From assembly GCA_964030785.1 (NCBI GenBank), contig OZ034977.1:34561552-34625551 (forward strand): a stretch of 64,000 nucleotides of DNA. The letters are read 5' to 3'. Positions 39,869-52,959 of the stretch are shown here, piece by piece. This DNA is from Siderastrea siderea (taxonomy: Eukaryota; Cnidaria; Anthozoa; Scleractinia; Rhizangiidae). The position numbers were made by a program, and so were the translations under genes. Under the pieces are notes generated by a model, which was not told where the DNA came from, ran no database searches, and worked only from the letters and a program-made list of their open reading frames with translations. Numbering within the stretch: position 1 is the stretch's first letter; every line of letters begins with the position of its first letter.

Positions 39869-41760
39869 TCAACAGCCCACCTCCGCTGTGATGAGGTTTC
39901 TGTGAGCATCTTTCAGTTTAGATGCGATCTTTTCTGGGATTTCAAAGAAGCTTGGGCTGAAATATGGGAACCTCTTCATGACACAGTCCCTTTGTACACA
40001 GTAGTGTAGCGTGTAGAAGGCAACTTGTTTCCTGGACGCTTTCGATCGGGATACATCCATTTTTCAGCATGAGATAAAGCAATATCGTATGGAGCAACCA
40101 ACAGTCTTCTGGGGAAAGCCGTGTCACACTGCTTACCTTCGAAAGCTTTCGGCTCATCTGAGAGAAAGCACACGACGAGTGGGTTGTTGTTATGATAGAT
40201 CTCCGTAAAAGGCCTCGCTTGGGTAGGTTCATCCAGTGGGATGTTGTTGTTGCGGTTACTGCCTGGCCACCACGGGTTCTTGTGGGCTTCTCCTTTTTTC
40301 CAGCTTTGCTGGTTCAACGAGGGCAATTTTAAAAAGCTTGGAACGACGCGGAGATCTCAGCACGAACTCAATGTGGTCCTTGGTTGCTACACAGAGGCTG
40401 TGGTTGCAGAGTGCATTGTACTTGTAAGAGGGGCACGTGCAAGTTATGTGATCAACATGTACTGTACACTCGTATGCGCCTCTTGCAGTCCTTTTCAGCC
40501 ACAAAATATTTCTCGCGATTTCCATGGGAGTTTAAAGAAGGAACTCTTTCAATTGTGTTCAGCGTATTGAGGAGATTCTCCGCCTCTTTAAGGATTGTTT
40601 GAATAAGGTCTTTTGACAGTTCGTTTATTTGGTATAGGGAACTGATGACATCGGGGAATTCTTGCCACACCGCGGGTGATTCTTCAAGGCAGTCTTGCTT
40701 GATTACAGTCTTCTTCTTAGACATTACTTATTCCACTGTTAGCTTGTTAAAGCCCCGTACGTATTGTTCCCTTTCCTTTGTGGTTCATTCGAACCATCTT
40801 TCAGGCTCCACTTGTAAATACTTGGCAAAGTCTTCCAGCTGGTATTCTGCACTGAGGCCAAAGATAGCTTAGGATAGTTCGTTCTGCTGTTGTTCATCGA
40901 CTTTTTTTCATATGTCTATCACAAACTCTAGTTTTGACATGTTGGTTTTATTCTTATCGTTCTTTGTCATGGCCTCTTCAGTTTTGTCTTGTTAGTTTTG
41001 CTGTTTACGTCTTCCGACTGGTTTGTTTAGCACTTCACCGGATTTCCAGACTCATCGCAAGGCATCCCTGCCTTCTTTCGTGCCGATGAAATCATCGATC
41101 TTTTCATCATTTTTCTGTGGTTGTTTAGATAGACCCAAAATTGAGGTGCTGTAGTGTTTGTCAGACGTTTTTCTTCCTCATTCCAGGGTGGTAACGATGA
41201 ATGTTTCTTCACCGCTGATCCCACTTTTGTACGCAAATTTGTTAATTTCTGATCCTTGATTCAAATGCGTGACCAATTTTGGTCCCTGGTCCTACAAATA
41301 CGGTACAGCCTGATCCCTGATCCCTAAAAAAATGCTGATCCCGATCCCATGGTTTGTGATCCCTGGTCCCAGGGAGTGTGATTCCAGATCTCACCCTTCT
41401 GATCCCTGGTCCCACCCCTTTGATCCCCGATCCCATATACCTTGTTACGACCCTGTCATTCAAAGACTGCCGAGCAGCGTCGAGACATGTCGAAACGTGC
41501 CTTCCGATTCATCACTGTCCTTTGCATCGAGGATTGCTTCTTCCTTATCTCCAAAGACCATGTCGAGGAAGAAGTTCTGATCTTGTTTTCTGCGGATTCC
41601 TATGGTGGCTAGCTTATTTTTTCAGTTTTGTCGAAAGTGATTAAAGCAACGTAATCCTGTTGCCCTTTTGTTTGACTCTCCGAGAGCGTCATGGAGTGCC
41701 TGTTCGCCATCTGTAATAACCCCCCGCCCTTTTGCTTCTAGTTCATGAAGATTGGGTTTC
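39869..41760 (-). pseudogene. Relic of a SWIM-zinc-finger, MULE-like protein
   Basis: Fragments in conserved order on the minus strand: VITDGEQALHDAL (about 41,730-41,690), FWVYLNNHRK and RKKAGMPCDESGNPVKC (41,150-41,030), VDEQQQNELS and EDFAKYLQVEPERWFE (about 40,900-40,790), CTCPSYKYNALCNHSLCVA (SWIM finger, about 40,450-40,390), and NPWWPGSNRNNNIPLDEP with RPFTEIYHNNNPLVV (40,280-40,160). Many stops and frameshifts separate them, and a minisatellite interrupts at 41,250-41,445. SWIM fingers plus a TDGE-type motif suggest a MULE-like transposase ancestry or a domesticated relative. Long dead. Confidence 0.62.
41250..41445. repeat. CTGATCCCTGGTCCCA minisatellite
   Basis: Degenerate copies of TGATCCC(T/G)GATCCC and GATCCCTGGTCCCA run head to tail over about 195 bp inside the SWIM-protein relic. 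Confidence 0.75.
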
Positions 41761-41974
41761 TGGTCAGTATAAACACGGACTGCGGACCAAGGACTGTGTT
41801 AAAAACCCGGGCTAAGTACAGTAAAAGATGCCATTTATAGGATTACGGAATAACTTAACACGACAAATTTCGGCAAGTATTAGTTTTCATAAGGATAGCG
41901 GAAGTTCATCGATGAACGCATGCTATATATTAATTCACAGACTGAGCTGCGAGCGAAAACAATGGCTGGCGCTT

Positions 41975-42075
41975 AGGTCTTAGTTTTCGAGGTCTTAGTT
42001 TTCGAGTCTTAGTTTTAATTTCGAGATCTTAGCTTTCGAGTCTTATTTTTCGAGGTCTTAGGTCTTAGCTTTCTA
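41975..42075. repeat. GTCTTAGTTTTCGAG minisatellite
   Basis: About six degenerate copies of GTCTTAGTTTTCGAG in tandem. Confidence 0.75.
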
Positions 42076-42239
42076 AACTACCTTAGGGCTGAAGCAGGCT
42101 TTATCTCAAGATATTTCGATTCTTTTTATCTCCCTTATAGCATTGTGGTTTGTTGGTAGAGGGGACAAAATGTAAACCAGTTGAGAAGCAATTAGGCCAT
42201 AGTTTGACGAGCGTGAAGTTCGTATGAAAACGATGCATA

Positions 42240-42425
42240 AAACAGGAGTACCCAAAGGAACCGCTCCGCAAAATATCCGCTCTTCAGGCTATTCTTGAGC
42301 TAGCTGGCAAATTTTTAACTGGTATTGAAATCTTGCTGGGAATTTACTGTTAGGGAAAGCTTGCTTGGAACTGTGGCCCATGTTACGATTGAACTCTTCC
42401 GGCTAGCCTGACAAATTGTCATCTA
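42240..42425. repeat. Dispersed repeat, copy 1 (GAGTACCCAA...GCTCCGCAA)
   Basis: It shares AGGAGTACCCAA, CGCTCCGCAA and a later TGGCAAA...GCTGGGA order with 56,838-57,030. GCACCCAACGA-like starts also occur at 61,601 and 62,586. An unclassified interspersed repeat. Confidence 0.5.
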
Positions 42426-42825
42426 CTGTGGCTGGCAAACGACAAGATGTCACGCCGCGTGTTCGTGTTTTGAATAATTGTGAAATATTTAGTCGTTTTC
42501 TGGTTAAAATTTTGTTTTGCTGTCAACTTTTAAAAAGACCCAAAACAGACACCGATCAAGTGTTACATGTACAGTTTTTTGAGCAGTTTGTCGGCGGCTG
42601 ACCGTTAAGAAGTACTCTACAAATCACTGGACACAGAATTGGTCCCGTAGGACACGCAACCTGTCGCCTGAAATAAAACATTTCTCTGTCTTTCTGGCAT
42701 GTCACAATAGCCTCAAAAGTGGAGCAGTGTCCGAAAATATACTCTAGAAAGCTATGTTAAGACGGAAGGCTAATAATTTATTTCAGCTGTTTTGAAACCT
42801 AAGGCTAGAACTATGTTTATATGTT

Positions 42826-43500
42826 ATTGTAAGTACTGTATGTAGCGCGTATTATTAGTAGTGTAAAGAATGTAAGCAACTGTAATGTAATGTAATTGTA
42901 AAGAATGGAAGTAATTGTATATTAAGTAATGTAACTGTCACGTGAGTAATGTAAGTAGTGTGAGTAGTGTAAAGAATGTAAGTAATTGTAGTGTAATATA
43001 ATGTATTGTAGAGAATGTAAGTAATTGTATATTAAGTAATGTAACTGTCACGTGAGTAATGTAAGTAGTGTGAGTAGTGTAAAGAATGTAAGTAATTGTA
43101 ATGTAATATAATGTATTGTGGAGAATGTAAGTAATTGTATATTAAGTAACGTAACTGTCACGTAAGTAATGTAAGTAGTGTGAGTAGTGTAAAGAATGTA
43201 AGTAATTGTACATTAAGTAATGTAACTGTCACGTAAGTAATGTAAGTAGTGTAAGTAGTGTAAAGAATGTAAGTAATTGTACATTAAGTAATGTAACTGT
43301 CACGTAAGTAATGTGAGTAGTGTAAGTAATGTAAAGAATGTAAGTAATTGTAATGTAATATAATGTATTGTAAAGAATGTAAATAATTGTACATTAAGTA
43401 ATGTAACTGTCACGTAAGTAATGTAAGTAGTGTAAGTAGTGTAAAGAATGTAAGTAATTGTACATTAAGTCACGTAGGTAGTGTTAGTAATTGTTCTGTA
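42826..43500. repeat. GTAA-rich higher-order minisatellite
   Basis: Units containing GTAAAGAATGTAAGTAATTG, ATTAAGTAATGTAACTGTCA and CGTAAGTAATGTAAGTAGTG repeat about six times with a period near 65-120 bp. The unit is itself built from TGTAAG/TAATG sub-repeats. No coding potential. Confidence 0.85.
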
Positions 43501-43875
43501 AGTAGGCTCTCTTTTTTTTTCTGTGTTGCAATAATAATAATAATAATAAAAACAAACAAAAAGAAAAAAAGAATTGGAAAAACGTGATCGGTTTTTGTAT
43601 ATTTCTGCTCTTTTTGGGAGGTAAGCTGCTAAGGTCTCGCTGGAAGGGTGATTGTGCGGTTTTCCATTTAGAAGCTTTCAAAAAATGAACTCGATGTCTT
43701 TGAAATCTTGTTGATCCAGCGCGCTGGGAAGAGTCGCAGCGGCATTTCTCAAACAAAATCTACAGCAGTATCGCAGTGGTATCGTTTGAAGTCTTCAGAA
43801 TCGTGAGTAGGGAGCTTTTTTAACACGAAAATAAATGCCGTTATTTGACAACGTTATCTGGGCAGCAAAAAGGTG

Positions 43876-44305
43876 TTAAGACGGAATCCATTAGGAAATT
43901 GAGTAATTTTAATTTTCAGTGGACAAAAATCTCGTACCAGAATAATTTAAAGCATATCCCATTCTTTTTTACATTTTTTGAGAGCTATGGATGTAATTTG
44001 TCATCTGTAATAACCCCAAAGACAATTTCTTATGGGAGCCGGAGGAAACAAAATTTAAAATTTCACAAAATGAAATCTTACGCACAGAAATTTACCTATT
44101 TTACCCGTGTTTACACAATTCCGGTGAAATTTGAAATTTAATTCCACGGGCTCCCATAAGAAATTGCCTTTGGTGTTATCACAGATAACTAATTACGTCT
44201 ATAGCTCTTAAAAAGTGTAAAAAAAGAATGCGATAAACTTTAAATTATTCTGTTACAAGGTTTTTGTCCACTGATTGCTCAATTTCCTGATGGATTCCGT
44301 CTTAA
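43876..44305. repeat. 430-bp fold-back with TTAA ends
   Basis: TTAAGACGGAATCCAT at 43876 is matched by ATGGATTCCGTCTTAA ending at 44305. The arms continue inward (AGGAAATTGAG, GTGGACAAAAA and GGGAGCC). Outermost TTAA on both sides is what a piggyBac-type target duplication would leave. Non-coding, MITE-like. Confidence 0.78.
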
Positions 44306-44349
44306 TGCAATTCAGTTTGTAAAGTAAGAGTTGTTTTATCTCCCGGGGT

Positions 44350-44520
44350 ATCCAATCGATGAAATCGACAATCGATGACAATCGATATCAATCGACATCA
44401 ATTAATCGATTGATATTGATAATTGATGACCAATCGATGAAGCAGATCTTTGTGGCCTTTTATCGATTGCCATCGATTTTCAATAGCAATCGGTGGCTTT
44501 GATATCGATTGGTTGCGAAT
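44350..44520. repeat. ATCGAT-rich cluster
   Basis: More than ten ATCGAT or AATCGA motifs lie within 170 bp (for example CAATCGATGACAATCGATAT). The internal ATCGAT motif makes it locally palindromic. Confidence 0.7.
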
Positions 44521-44778
44521 TTTTTCCCGTTTCACAGTCTACAAGCCGACAGAAACTTACTTCATATCACATCTTTTCACGTACAGATTGTCAACAGATT
44601 TTATTTCATTCCGCGGAACGTTAACAGGAGAGTAAGGCCTATTTTCTCTCTCTTCTGTCGCTTTATAGATCTTAAGCAAACACGACGAAGACGAATAACA
44701 AGAACGTCTCAAAATAAAAGCTCTAATTAACAAAACAATGACTCTGCACCTGCGTTATTCCTGTTGGTACATTTCTTT

Positions 44779-46366
44779 GGGCATACTGTATTCAGTGGAC
44801 TGGACTAGACTGGACTAGACTGGACTGGACTAGTAAATCGCGGACTAGTAAATCGCGGACTGGTAAAAAGCGGACTAGTAAAACGCAACAAAATACGGTT
44901 GAAGCTCTCGTAAGCGACCACCTCGGGAATTCAGAAAAGTGGTCGCAATTAAAGCGACCACGTGGTAAAACAATAGAGGGTGGTCGTTAGGAAAGCTTTT
45001 AGTATAAAACCTACATATGTTGATGGTCACTCATAGTACTGTAGCAAAAATATTAAATAATTTTTATTGCCTATTTCATTGCTTATGCTATGTATTAATT
45101 TGATCAAGAAGTGAGTGCTTTTATTTAAGTGTTGACTGAGTGGTCGCAGTCGCTTACGGGAACAGTTGCTTACGACGATCTCTCGTTCAAGGAACTTCTC
45201 AAGTGACCTGATAATCTAGCTATCATAATTCCTAACAGAACAATAATACTAAGAGCCAGTAATAAAGATCCGACATGACATGTCATGTGTAGTGTCTCGG
45301 ATTGGTTGTGCACTGCAAAAAAGTCTAAACTAAGTTGTGTCACAGTACTATAATATATATGAAAATATATGAACTTCATATATTCATAATTTCAGTACGG
45401 AAATTGTAGGCTAGATTCTCCGAATTTTCTCTCGCAGGGATGAATTAAGCATGTGACATAAGACATTTGTTTAAAGTGTTACTTTATCTCCTTGCCATTA
45501 CCGCCAATTATTCCAGGTTATGGAGCCACAACTGGCATTAGAAATCTTGATGTAAAGTAATGTCTTAGGTATATTCTTTCACTGTAGTTTGGGGGTTGTT
45601 GTTCTCGATCGTGAAATTGGCAAATTTCAACTAATTACATTTTTTAGCAAGTTATAGATCAGGTTGTTGTAAATCAGAATTTCAATCAAGAAGTATTCGA
45701 AGGATGAAGTGCTGTTTATGGCAAACACCCCGTTTTTCAAATTTTGCTTTACAGCATTGCATTTATAGGATGAAATACTATGTGGGATTTTAATGGTACT
45801 GGCTCTAAGTATCGTTGACGTTGTGTAGTTCATTTTTTTGTTACTGTTGGAAAGATCACTTTAAATCAGAAATGCTGAGTCAAGATAAGATGCACTGCAA
45901 AAAATTAGTTTTTATTGACTTAAAATGCAGCAACATTTGTTTGTAGCAATGTGTTTATTGTATATTATTGTATATGTTTCTGTTCACTGTATTTTTGGGG
46001 TTGTTGTTCTCGATCGTGAAATTCGAAAATTTCAACTAATAACACTTTCTAGCAAGTTATAGATCAGGTTGTTGTAAATCAGAATTTATTGTATATATTT
46101 CTGTTAGAAATCACGATAACTTGATTATCAGGTCACTTGAAAAAGTTCTTTAAATGAGAAATTATCGTTTAAATAAAGAGGAATATTTTGTTGCGTTTTA
46201 CTAGTCCGCGTTTTACTGTCCGAGTTTTACTAGTCCGCGTTTTACTGTCCGAGTTTTACTAGTCCTCAACTTACTAGTCCGCGGTTTACTAGTCCGCGGT
46301 TTACTAGTCCGCCGTTTACTTAGTAGTCCAGTCCAGTCCAGTCCAGTCGACGACATACAGTATGCC
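44779..46366. repeat. 1.6-kb element with repeat-filled terminal inverted repeats
   Basis: Left GGCATACTGTAT and inverted right ATACAGTATGCC bound the element. Inside each end are GGACT/AGTCC runs, then several GGACTAGTAAANCGC units in opposite orientation (44,797-44,890 and 46,198-46,345), then inverted CAAGTGACCTGATAATC blocks (45,197 and 46,124). About 95 bp is directly repeated at 45,588-45,683 and 45,991-46,090. A separate GTAAGCGACCAC fold-back occupies about 44,900-45,175. Non-coding. Confidence 0.75.
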
Positions 46367-46551
46367 AGAATATCCCGATAACCTAATAGATAAGACACTC
46401 GCAGAAATAAGGCATCACGAAGGCATGTCAGCCTTGCAAAAGAAAGCAAACACGCACAAGGAAATGTTACCGTCCGTTACAGAATACCGCCCTTCTGTGA
46501 CCAATCTCAAAATTGAGTAAAAGGCATCTCAAAGAATATCAACCATTCCTT

Positions 46552-47492
46552 ATGCATCAGTCAATTCCAGCAGTGCCCATCCCCCCCCCCCCCCGGGCCA
46601 ATCCCCGGGCATTAGCATTTTTTGTAAAAAAAATGGCAAATTCCCGGGGGTGGGGATAAACAAGTCCGTCAAATGCCCCGGGTTGGGACCAAAAAAGAAG
46701 GCAAATGCCCCACCCCCGGGATCATCTAGAAAGCAACACTGCTCAAGATTTAATAAATCATAACAAGAAAGTTTCACTCATCATTAAGACCATTAAGGCT
46801 GGTTTCCATATCATTGCTATGATTGCTGCAATCGCTGGAAAAAACGTTCAGCAATCGTTGTGATCATATGGGTACCACACTTCAGCGATCGTAGCGCTCA
46901 CATCATTTCACAACGATCGTGAAGAGTGGTTTCTATATGATTGCAACGATTGCGATCACAGAGATCGTAGCAACCGTACGGAAACCAGCCTTTATTTTCA
47001 ATACTTTTCGGTTGTTTACCCGTGCGTCTATCCTCGATCCCGTTGTTCATTTGCTTTAATGCCACTTATCAGTAACACGCCAAATTGTCTACATGACAGT
47101 TCCTTTTGGTTCAATTATTCATTCATTTATGTGATTTTGACCTGCACAATTCATGTGTTTATTTTTAAAATATACTATTAAAGAAATGCTTAAATATATT
47201 AAGTTATCGAGGAACTGAAAACGCATTATCCGTATTTATCAAACGGCCAAAATCGTAAAAGATTTTCACGAAAGTGATCATCTTGGAAAGCTTTAAAATC
47301 CATATATTACATGCGAGATCAAAACCTGACAAAGATGTCAAGTGCCCCGGGGTCGTCCCGGGGGTAGGCAAATGCCCGACCCCCGGGCAGAGATAAAATT
47401 TCAAATGCCCCAGCCCCGGGATTGACACATGAGCAAATGCCCGGCTAATGCCCGGGGGGGGATGGGCACCGCTGGAATTGACTGATGCATTA
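46552..47492. repeat. Fold-back element with GC-rich arms, nested MITE inside
   Basis: ATGCATCAGTCAATTCCAGC at 46552 is mirrored at 47,471-47,490. Both arms carry CCCGGGCATT and CCCCGGG-rich blocks. A second element is nested at 46,795-46,994, with AAGGCTGGTTTCC at one end and GGAAACCAGCCTT at the other. Non-coding. Confidence 0.78.
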
Positions 47493-48025
47493 GACAAATA
47501 TTTTTAAAAAGACATACTCGTAAGAGATAGACGCTGAAGGTCAAAGATAGGAGTCGCGTTTGGCCTGTCAACATTAATTGAACTATTTTGATTGCAAGGC
47601 TGGCACTACCGGCAAAAGGGTATTTTTAATCAGGCCAATATTTCAAGTAGTACAACTGTAGTCTTCTTCAGGGGCAGTGCTAAACTGAAGGAAATAACGG
47701 CTTTAATATTTAAACAAAAGTAATTAATGGTTAACTAGTATACGTGACATAACAATAAATTTATGTGGAAGAACTGAAAGGTTAAAAATATATTGATATA
47801 AAAGATACATAAAAATGTGACATAAATGTTACAAACGGCGCTGATAGGCTGATATATTTTGATTGCGTATAAACAAAAAAAATTATTTTAGAGATACATT
47901 TTTTTTTTAATTTTTGTTATTGTAGTCACAACAAACTTCACTTACAACACTTACACTACTACATATAGTTACAATACTATGGACATTTCAAACGTTACAA
48001 TACCTAAATATTATTAAAGGCTAAA
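47493..48025. other. AT-rich non-coding stretch
   Basis: No gene recognised. It has an AT-rich composition and runs up to the oligo-T that marks the LINE tail. Confidence 0.35.
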
Positions 48026-48689
48026 CTTTTTTTTTTTACAACTCACTACTACAGGAGTTTAACCTGAACTTTGTCCATTTACGTTCATGGTTGGACCGCT
48101 TGTTTTTTGACCTCGTTAGTTGTGCTTCTAGCTGGTAAACATAACTAACTTTGTTTAAAAAGATTTTGAAGGATGGATGGGTGCATTTTTTGCGACATTC
48201 ATAAATGTGTTGCTTCGCTAAAATTAAAATATGATTGAGAAGTAGAAAGTCTTCTTTCCTTTGCCAGATTCCAAAAAGTATATCGGTGTTTGAAAGTTCC
48301 TCTAGAATTATATTCAATTCATTGCACCAACTAATAAGGTCCAACCAGAAATCCTTAGTAAAGAACAAGTAATGAATAAATGATCAAGGGATTCGCTCTC
48401 TCGTTCACAAAATGTACATAAAGGTGAAGTTGCCAAAGCTATCAGTTTTAGGAAGAAATGAGTTTGTAGTTCAATATCTGTTCAATATTTTGTACTGGAA
48501 TTCTCGAGATTTAGTGTCTATGAGAACACTAAAAGGCAATTTATAGATATCGTGCCAATCTAAGCATGCATCAGAGTACTTTTCCTCAAATTTCGCTTGC
48601 GCCGTTGGATTAGTTTCATATCTTGATCGAATTTCCGAGTAGATATTCTTTCAAGAGGCTTTGTCGATCTGTACAGCCTGGTTTTTAAG

Positions 48690-49190
48690 ACGAAGTTTTA
48701 TATAGGTAAGATGAACGTTTATTCGTTTGTCTCACGATGGAATCGCTTTGAGTGTTGATCGCGACGTTTCGACTGCAATACTGCTAGTCTTCATCAGGCG
48801 ATGAGGTCAATTGTTTACGTGTCGCTACTTGTAGCATGATGGTTCGCTGCTATTGGTGCATTTCGATCCTCATTATTATTCCGACTATTAGATGTTGTTC
48901 CCTCACAGGTCCGTTTTGTAGTTGGTCGGCTGCTGTGCTTTCTGATCGTAGGTATCCAAGCTTCTGGAATAGACAGAGATATACAGCTTGCTCGTACACA
49001 AACATCCGCAGTTTCGAAACACGCTAACGAAACGGGGCATCTTCCTATTTGGAAAGAAGTTAAGTTTATTGATCGTGACCCTCACTGGTACACACGTAGG
49101 GTCAAAGAGGCTATCCATATAAGACTTCATCCTAATAACATCAATAGAGATAGCGGAATCGAAATTCCAGAGGGTATAACTATGTTAGAT
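48690..49190 (+). mobile_element. Penelope-like element fragment inside the LINE
   Basis: The plus-strand frame near 48,985-49,170 reads AVSKHANETGHLPIWKEVKF, then DRDPHWYTRRVKEAIHIRLH and NRDSGIEIPE, the C-terminal segment common after GIY-YIG regions of Penelope-like elements. The preceding CGACGTTTCGACTGCAATAC and CTTCATCAGG are typical of such elements too. LINE coding sequence resumes on both sides. Confidence 0.6.
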
Positions 49191-51789
49191 CTGTTATTGT
49201 TACCCATGTACTGAATGTGTCCTTCTCCTGCTGCAGAATATTCAGTATAAATTTCAAGACAATCTTCATAAAATTTGGGTAGGTTAGCGGGAAGTTTCTA
49301 AACGCTAAAATCACAACCTAAAATTAATTTGCCACCAACTTGTCTTAGATAGTGCAGAAGAATTATTTTCCAACTTCTTTGTTGCGAGTCTGAGAATTTT
49401 TTGTAACACATAATTCGCTGTGTCTTAATAATTGATTCCAAGTGTGGTGCTTTTAGACCACCGTTTTCTACATCACTTATTATAAGGCTGAACGTTTCAC
49501 TTTATCTTTTTCTTTCCAGATAAAGTTAAATATAATTTTATTTGCTTCCTTAACTATGTCCTTATGAATACAAACTAAACCAGCCCTGTACATAAAAACT
49601 GGAAGTACAAATGATTTTATAATCTGTACATGTCCAAACACTGATAAGTTTCTCCAATTCCAACAATGCAACCTCTCCCTGATAGATTTTAAAATTTCAT
49701 CACTTGATCATATGTAAAATGAACCCCTAGTATCTTAATAGCTTTTTTGACTGTAATGTGTCTATCGCTGGCCAGAGTTATGACCGTCTCTGTTGTTGGA
49801 TTTGTATTCCCCAAGAACATTACCTCTGTTTTTTCATAATTGATTTTTAGCCCAGAGCAGAAGGTGAAACTATCTACAGTGTTTAATAAAGCATGTAAAG
49901 AGGCGTGATTTCTGAGGAATACCGTCAGGTCGTCAGCAAATATTTCAAGTTTTATCTCTTCATTGTCTACCAATATTCCTTGAATTTCTTTGTTAAGACG
50001 TATATTAATCGCCAGGATTTCCAAACAAATGATAAATAGATAAGGGGATAATGGGTCACCTTGTCTGACCCCTCTGAGAACCTTAAAAGGAGCTGTCGTG
50101 TAACCGTTGTTCATAACTGTACTGGAGATGTTTTTGTAGAAAGTTTGTATCCATCGAGTCAAAGACGGCCCAAAGTTAAAAATAGAAAGTGCTTTGAACA
50201 TAAAACCATGATTAATCGAATCAAAAGCCTTCTGGAAGTCTATAGCTACTAACAATCCGTTGATTTTGTTTCTTTCTGTTATTCTAAAATGTCATCAATA
50301 GTTCTCACAGTATCGAAAATCGTTCTGCCTTTAACGTAAGCGTTTTGATTGAAATGTATATTATTTCTGGTAATACCTTCTAAAGTCTTGTTGCAATCGC
50401 CTTTGACCCGATTTTGCAATCAACATTGATCAATGAAATTGGCCTCCAGTTGCTTATGTTTCGCTTGTCTTTTCCTTTCTTTTCTATAAGCTTAATAATA
50501 GCTTGCTTTTGAGTATTTGAGAGTTCACCGTGGTCATATGAATAGTTAAGCGACTCCACCAACAAGCTTCCTAGCGAATTCCAAGACGTCTTATAAAATT
50601 CGGTAGTAAGGCCATCCTCACCAGGAGACTTATTGTTTTCAAAAGATTGAAGGCAATCAAAGCATTCCTTGACTGTCAACTTTCCTTCACAGGTGCTCTT
50701 CATATCAGATGTGAGTTTCGGGATTTCAGATCTTTGAAAAAATAGGTGGTCAACATTTACCTCTTCTTCAGTTTCAGCATATAAGTTTGAGTAAAAATTT
50801 CATTCATAACATTCTTTCGGTTTGAGGTTAGAGTACCTTTGCTTGTAAACATCTTACGAAAACAGCTTTTGGTTCCCCTGTTGGATTCAAGCCCTAAAAA
50901 GTATTTGTAACTTTTCTTGCCTTGTTCATACCAATTTGCTCTTGAGCGAACTATTGCACCTTTAGCGATGTCCTCAAAATATGAATCATATTTAATTTTT
51001 AATTTCTCTTATTTTTCCAAGTTTGATGTTGATGAGTCGGTTGCCACAGTTTCCTCTGCTTGCTTTAGTGATGCCTCGATTTGCAGTAATTCTTGTTCCC
51101 TCATAAAAGCTTTTTCTTTGCTATATTTCATAGTAAATTGCCCTACACGGTATTTGATTAAATCCCATAATACTCTTTTGTCAGTCACGTCTTTTAAATC
51201 CTCTAACCATTCTGGTATTTTATTCTCAACTGCGGAAGTATAGTTTTCATCCTCGATTAAGCTCGAGTTAAATTTCCAGTACGAAGGGCCGCGTATAATC
51301 AGAACCACGTGCGTACCTGAAAAAGTCAAAAATAAAAAATGATATAAAATAAAATAAAATGAATTTAAAAAGCAAATAAATAAATAATTGTTATTTTAAA
51401 AAGTGCAATTTGCCTAAAGCCATGTCTCCCCACTTGTTTCTTTGAAACGTTGTTTATAAAACAACGGACGGCTTTTTTCCACACCCGACTGTTGAAGAGA
51501 CATGATTCATTGGTGGACCGAATGATCCAAAAAAAATTGCGGGAACATAGCGAGCAGAAAGCAAGCGGGATAGCAAAGAGTGAACGTGCCGACCTGTCTT
51601 CGCATGAGACTCCTGATTTGCTAAGCTTACCATGGCCATCGGTACTGACAGAATGACAGAGTAGCATGAAGAAACCGAAGAGCCATGTGATTTCAAATTT
51701 TGTGTCGTGATTACAATTTGCCATGTGTTTCCGATAATCAGAATTTCAAGACGGCTTATGAACCAAATGACACTGAGTTAACAGAGTTA

Positions 51790-52925
51790 ACGCAAGACAA
51801 CATTCATTAACCACTTGATGACTGGCCCCAAGCGAAACAGTGAGTTTCTTTCCCGGAGACCCTCAATGTTCCCCGAGGCAAAGCCGAGGGGAACATTGAG
51901 GTTCGAGGAGAAACAAAATTCACTGTTTCCCGTGGGACCAGTCACTAAGTCTTTTGTTATACCTCCCAACTCAAAAATGAACAAATTTAGCTTACATACG
52001 TGAGCAAGGAGTTGAGTTTAGTTCATCAAAGCTTTGTTCCTTACAGAACTCTTTTTAATGTTTTAACAGCAAAGTTGTGTTGCCTTGTTTGTGGATTTTA
52101 TCCCGTATCAATTGTTCAACTTCTTCTTCTGTTCGGACTTGAAAGCGTTTGGCGGCCATGACTGAGAAAAAATTATATTCTTAACACGGCTGGACACAAA
52201 TTTGCCGCGGTTTCCCGGCGCATGACCTGATCACGTGCGAGTCGAAAGTTCAAGTTGTTGTTTCCTTAGGGAGTTAGTGAGTTTTGTTCGCCCTAGGGAG
52301 TTAGGGGCCGATTACATGAGCCGGGCTGGCCCGGTTACCAGGGCTGGCTCGGTGTACCGAGATGACTGCTCAGCCTGGTATTACAAGAGGCGAGCCAGCC
52401 CGCCTGCGGCTAAATTTAGAAGCTGTCGTGTGAAAAGATGGCTACATCAAAGAGCTTGAACCAAGGGTTTTTATTTTCGCCAATTTATTATTTTGGCGTA
52501 TTATTTTTAATTTTATGTAGCTTTATGGTCTGATAAACTTTTATGTGTTATATAGAAAGAGAAATATCGATCTTCTGGTGAGCCATTTTGCTCTGAAGCC
52601 CGGCTAGCCGGGCTGGCCCAGCAATCGCGATTACATGGTAAATTTTCAGCTCAGCTAGCCGAGATCCTGGCATCGCGATGCCGGGATCCCAGCTAGCCGG
52701 GCTGAGATTTTTCCATGTAATCGCAAAGTACATTTTTAATACGTTTCACAGACGTGCCGAGATCCTGGCAAACCGAGCCAGCCCGGCTAACCGGGCCAGT
52801 CCGCCTCATGTAATCGGCCCCTGAGACTGTTTTGACCCATGGCACATGACATGCACGTTCTTGTCCAATCAAAAAAGACGTTTGAGTTGGGAAGTATAAC
52901 AATCCATTTTGAGTGGATGAGTTCG
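51790..52925. repeat. Nested fold-back elements inserted in the LINE
   Basis: GTTATACCTCCCAACTCAAA (about 51,957) is inverted at about 52,880. Within this, TAGGGGCCGATTACATGAG at 52,301 is mirrored by CTCATGTAATCGGCCCCTGA ending near 52,824, with repeated CCGGGCTGGC/GCCAGCCCGG blocks. At 51,815-51,950 a separate hairpin is built on CCTCAATGTTCCCC and GGGGAACATTGAGG. At least three palindromic units are stacked. Confidence 0.65.
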
Positions 52926-52959
52926 GCAACAGTTAGCGAGATAACTATGCTTATTTTTC

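Noticed and set aside
42826..43500. CRISPR-like array
   Set aside because: The units are continuous with no unique spacers, and the genome is eukaryotic; it is a minisatellite.
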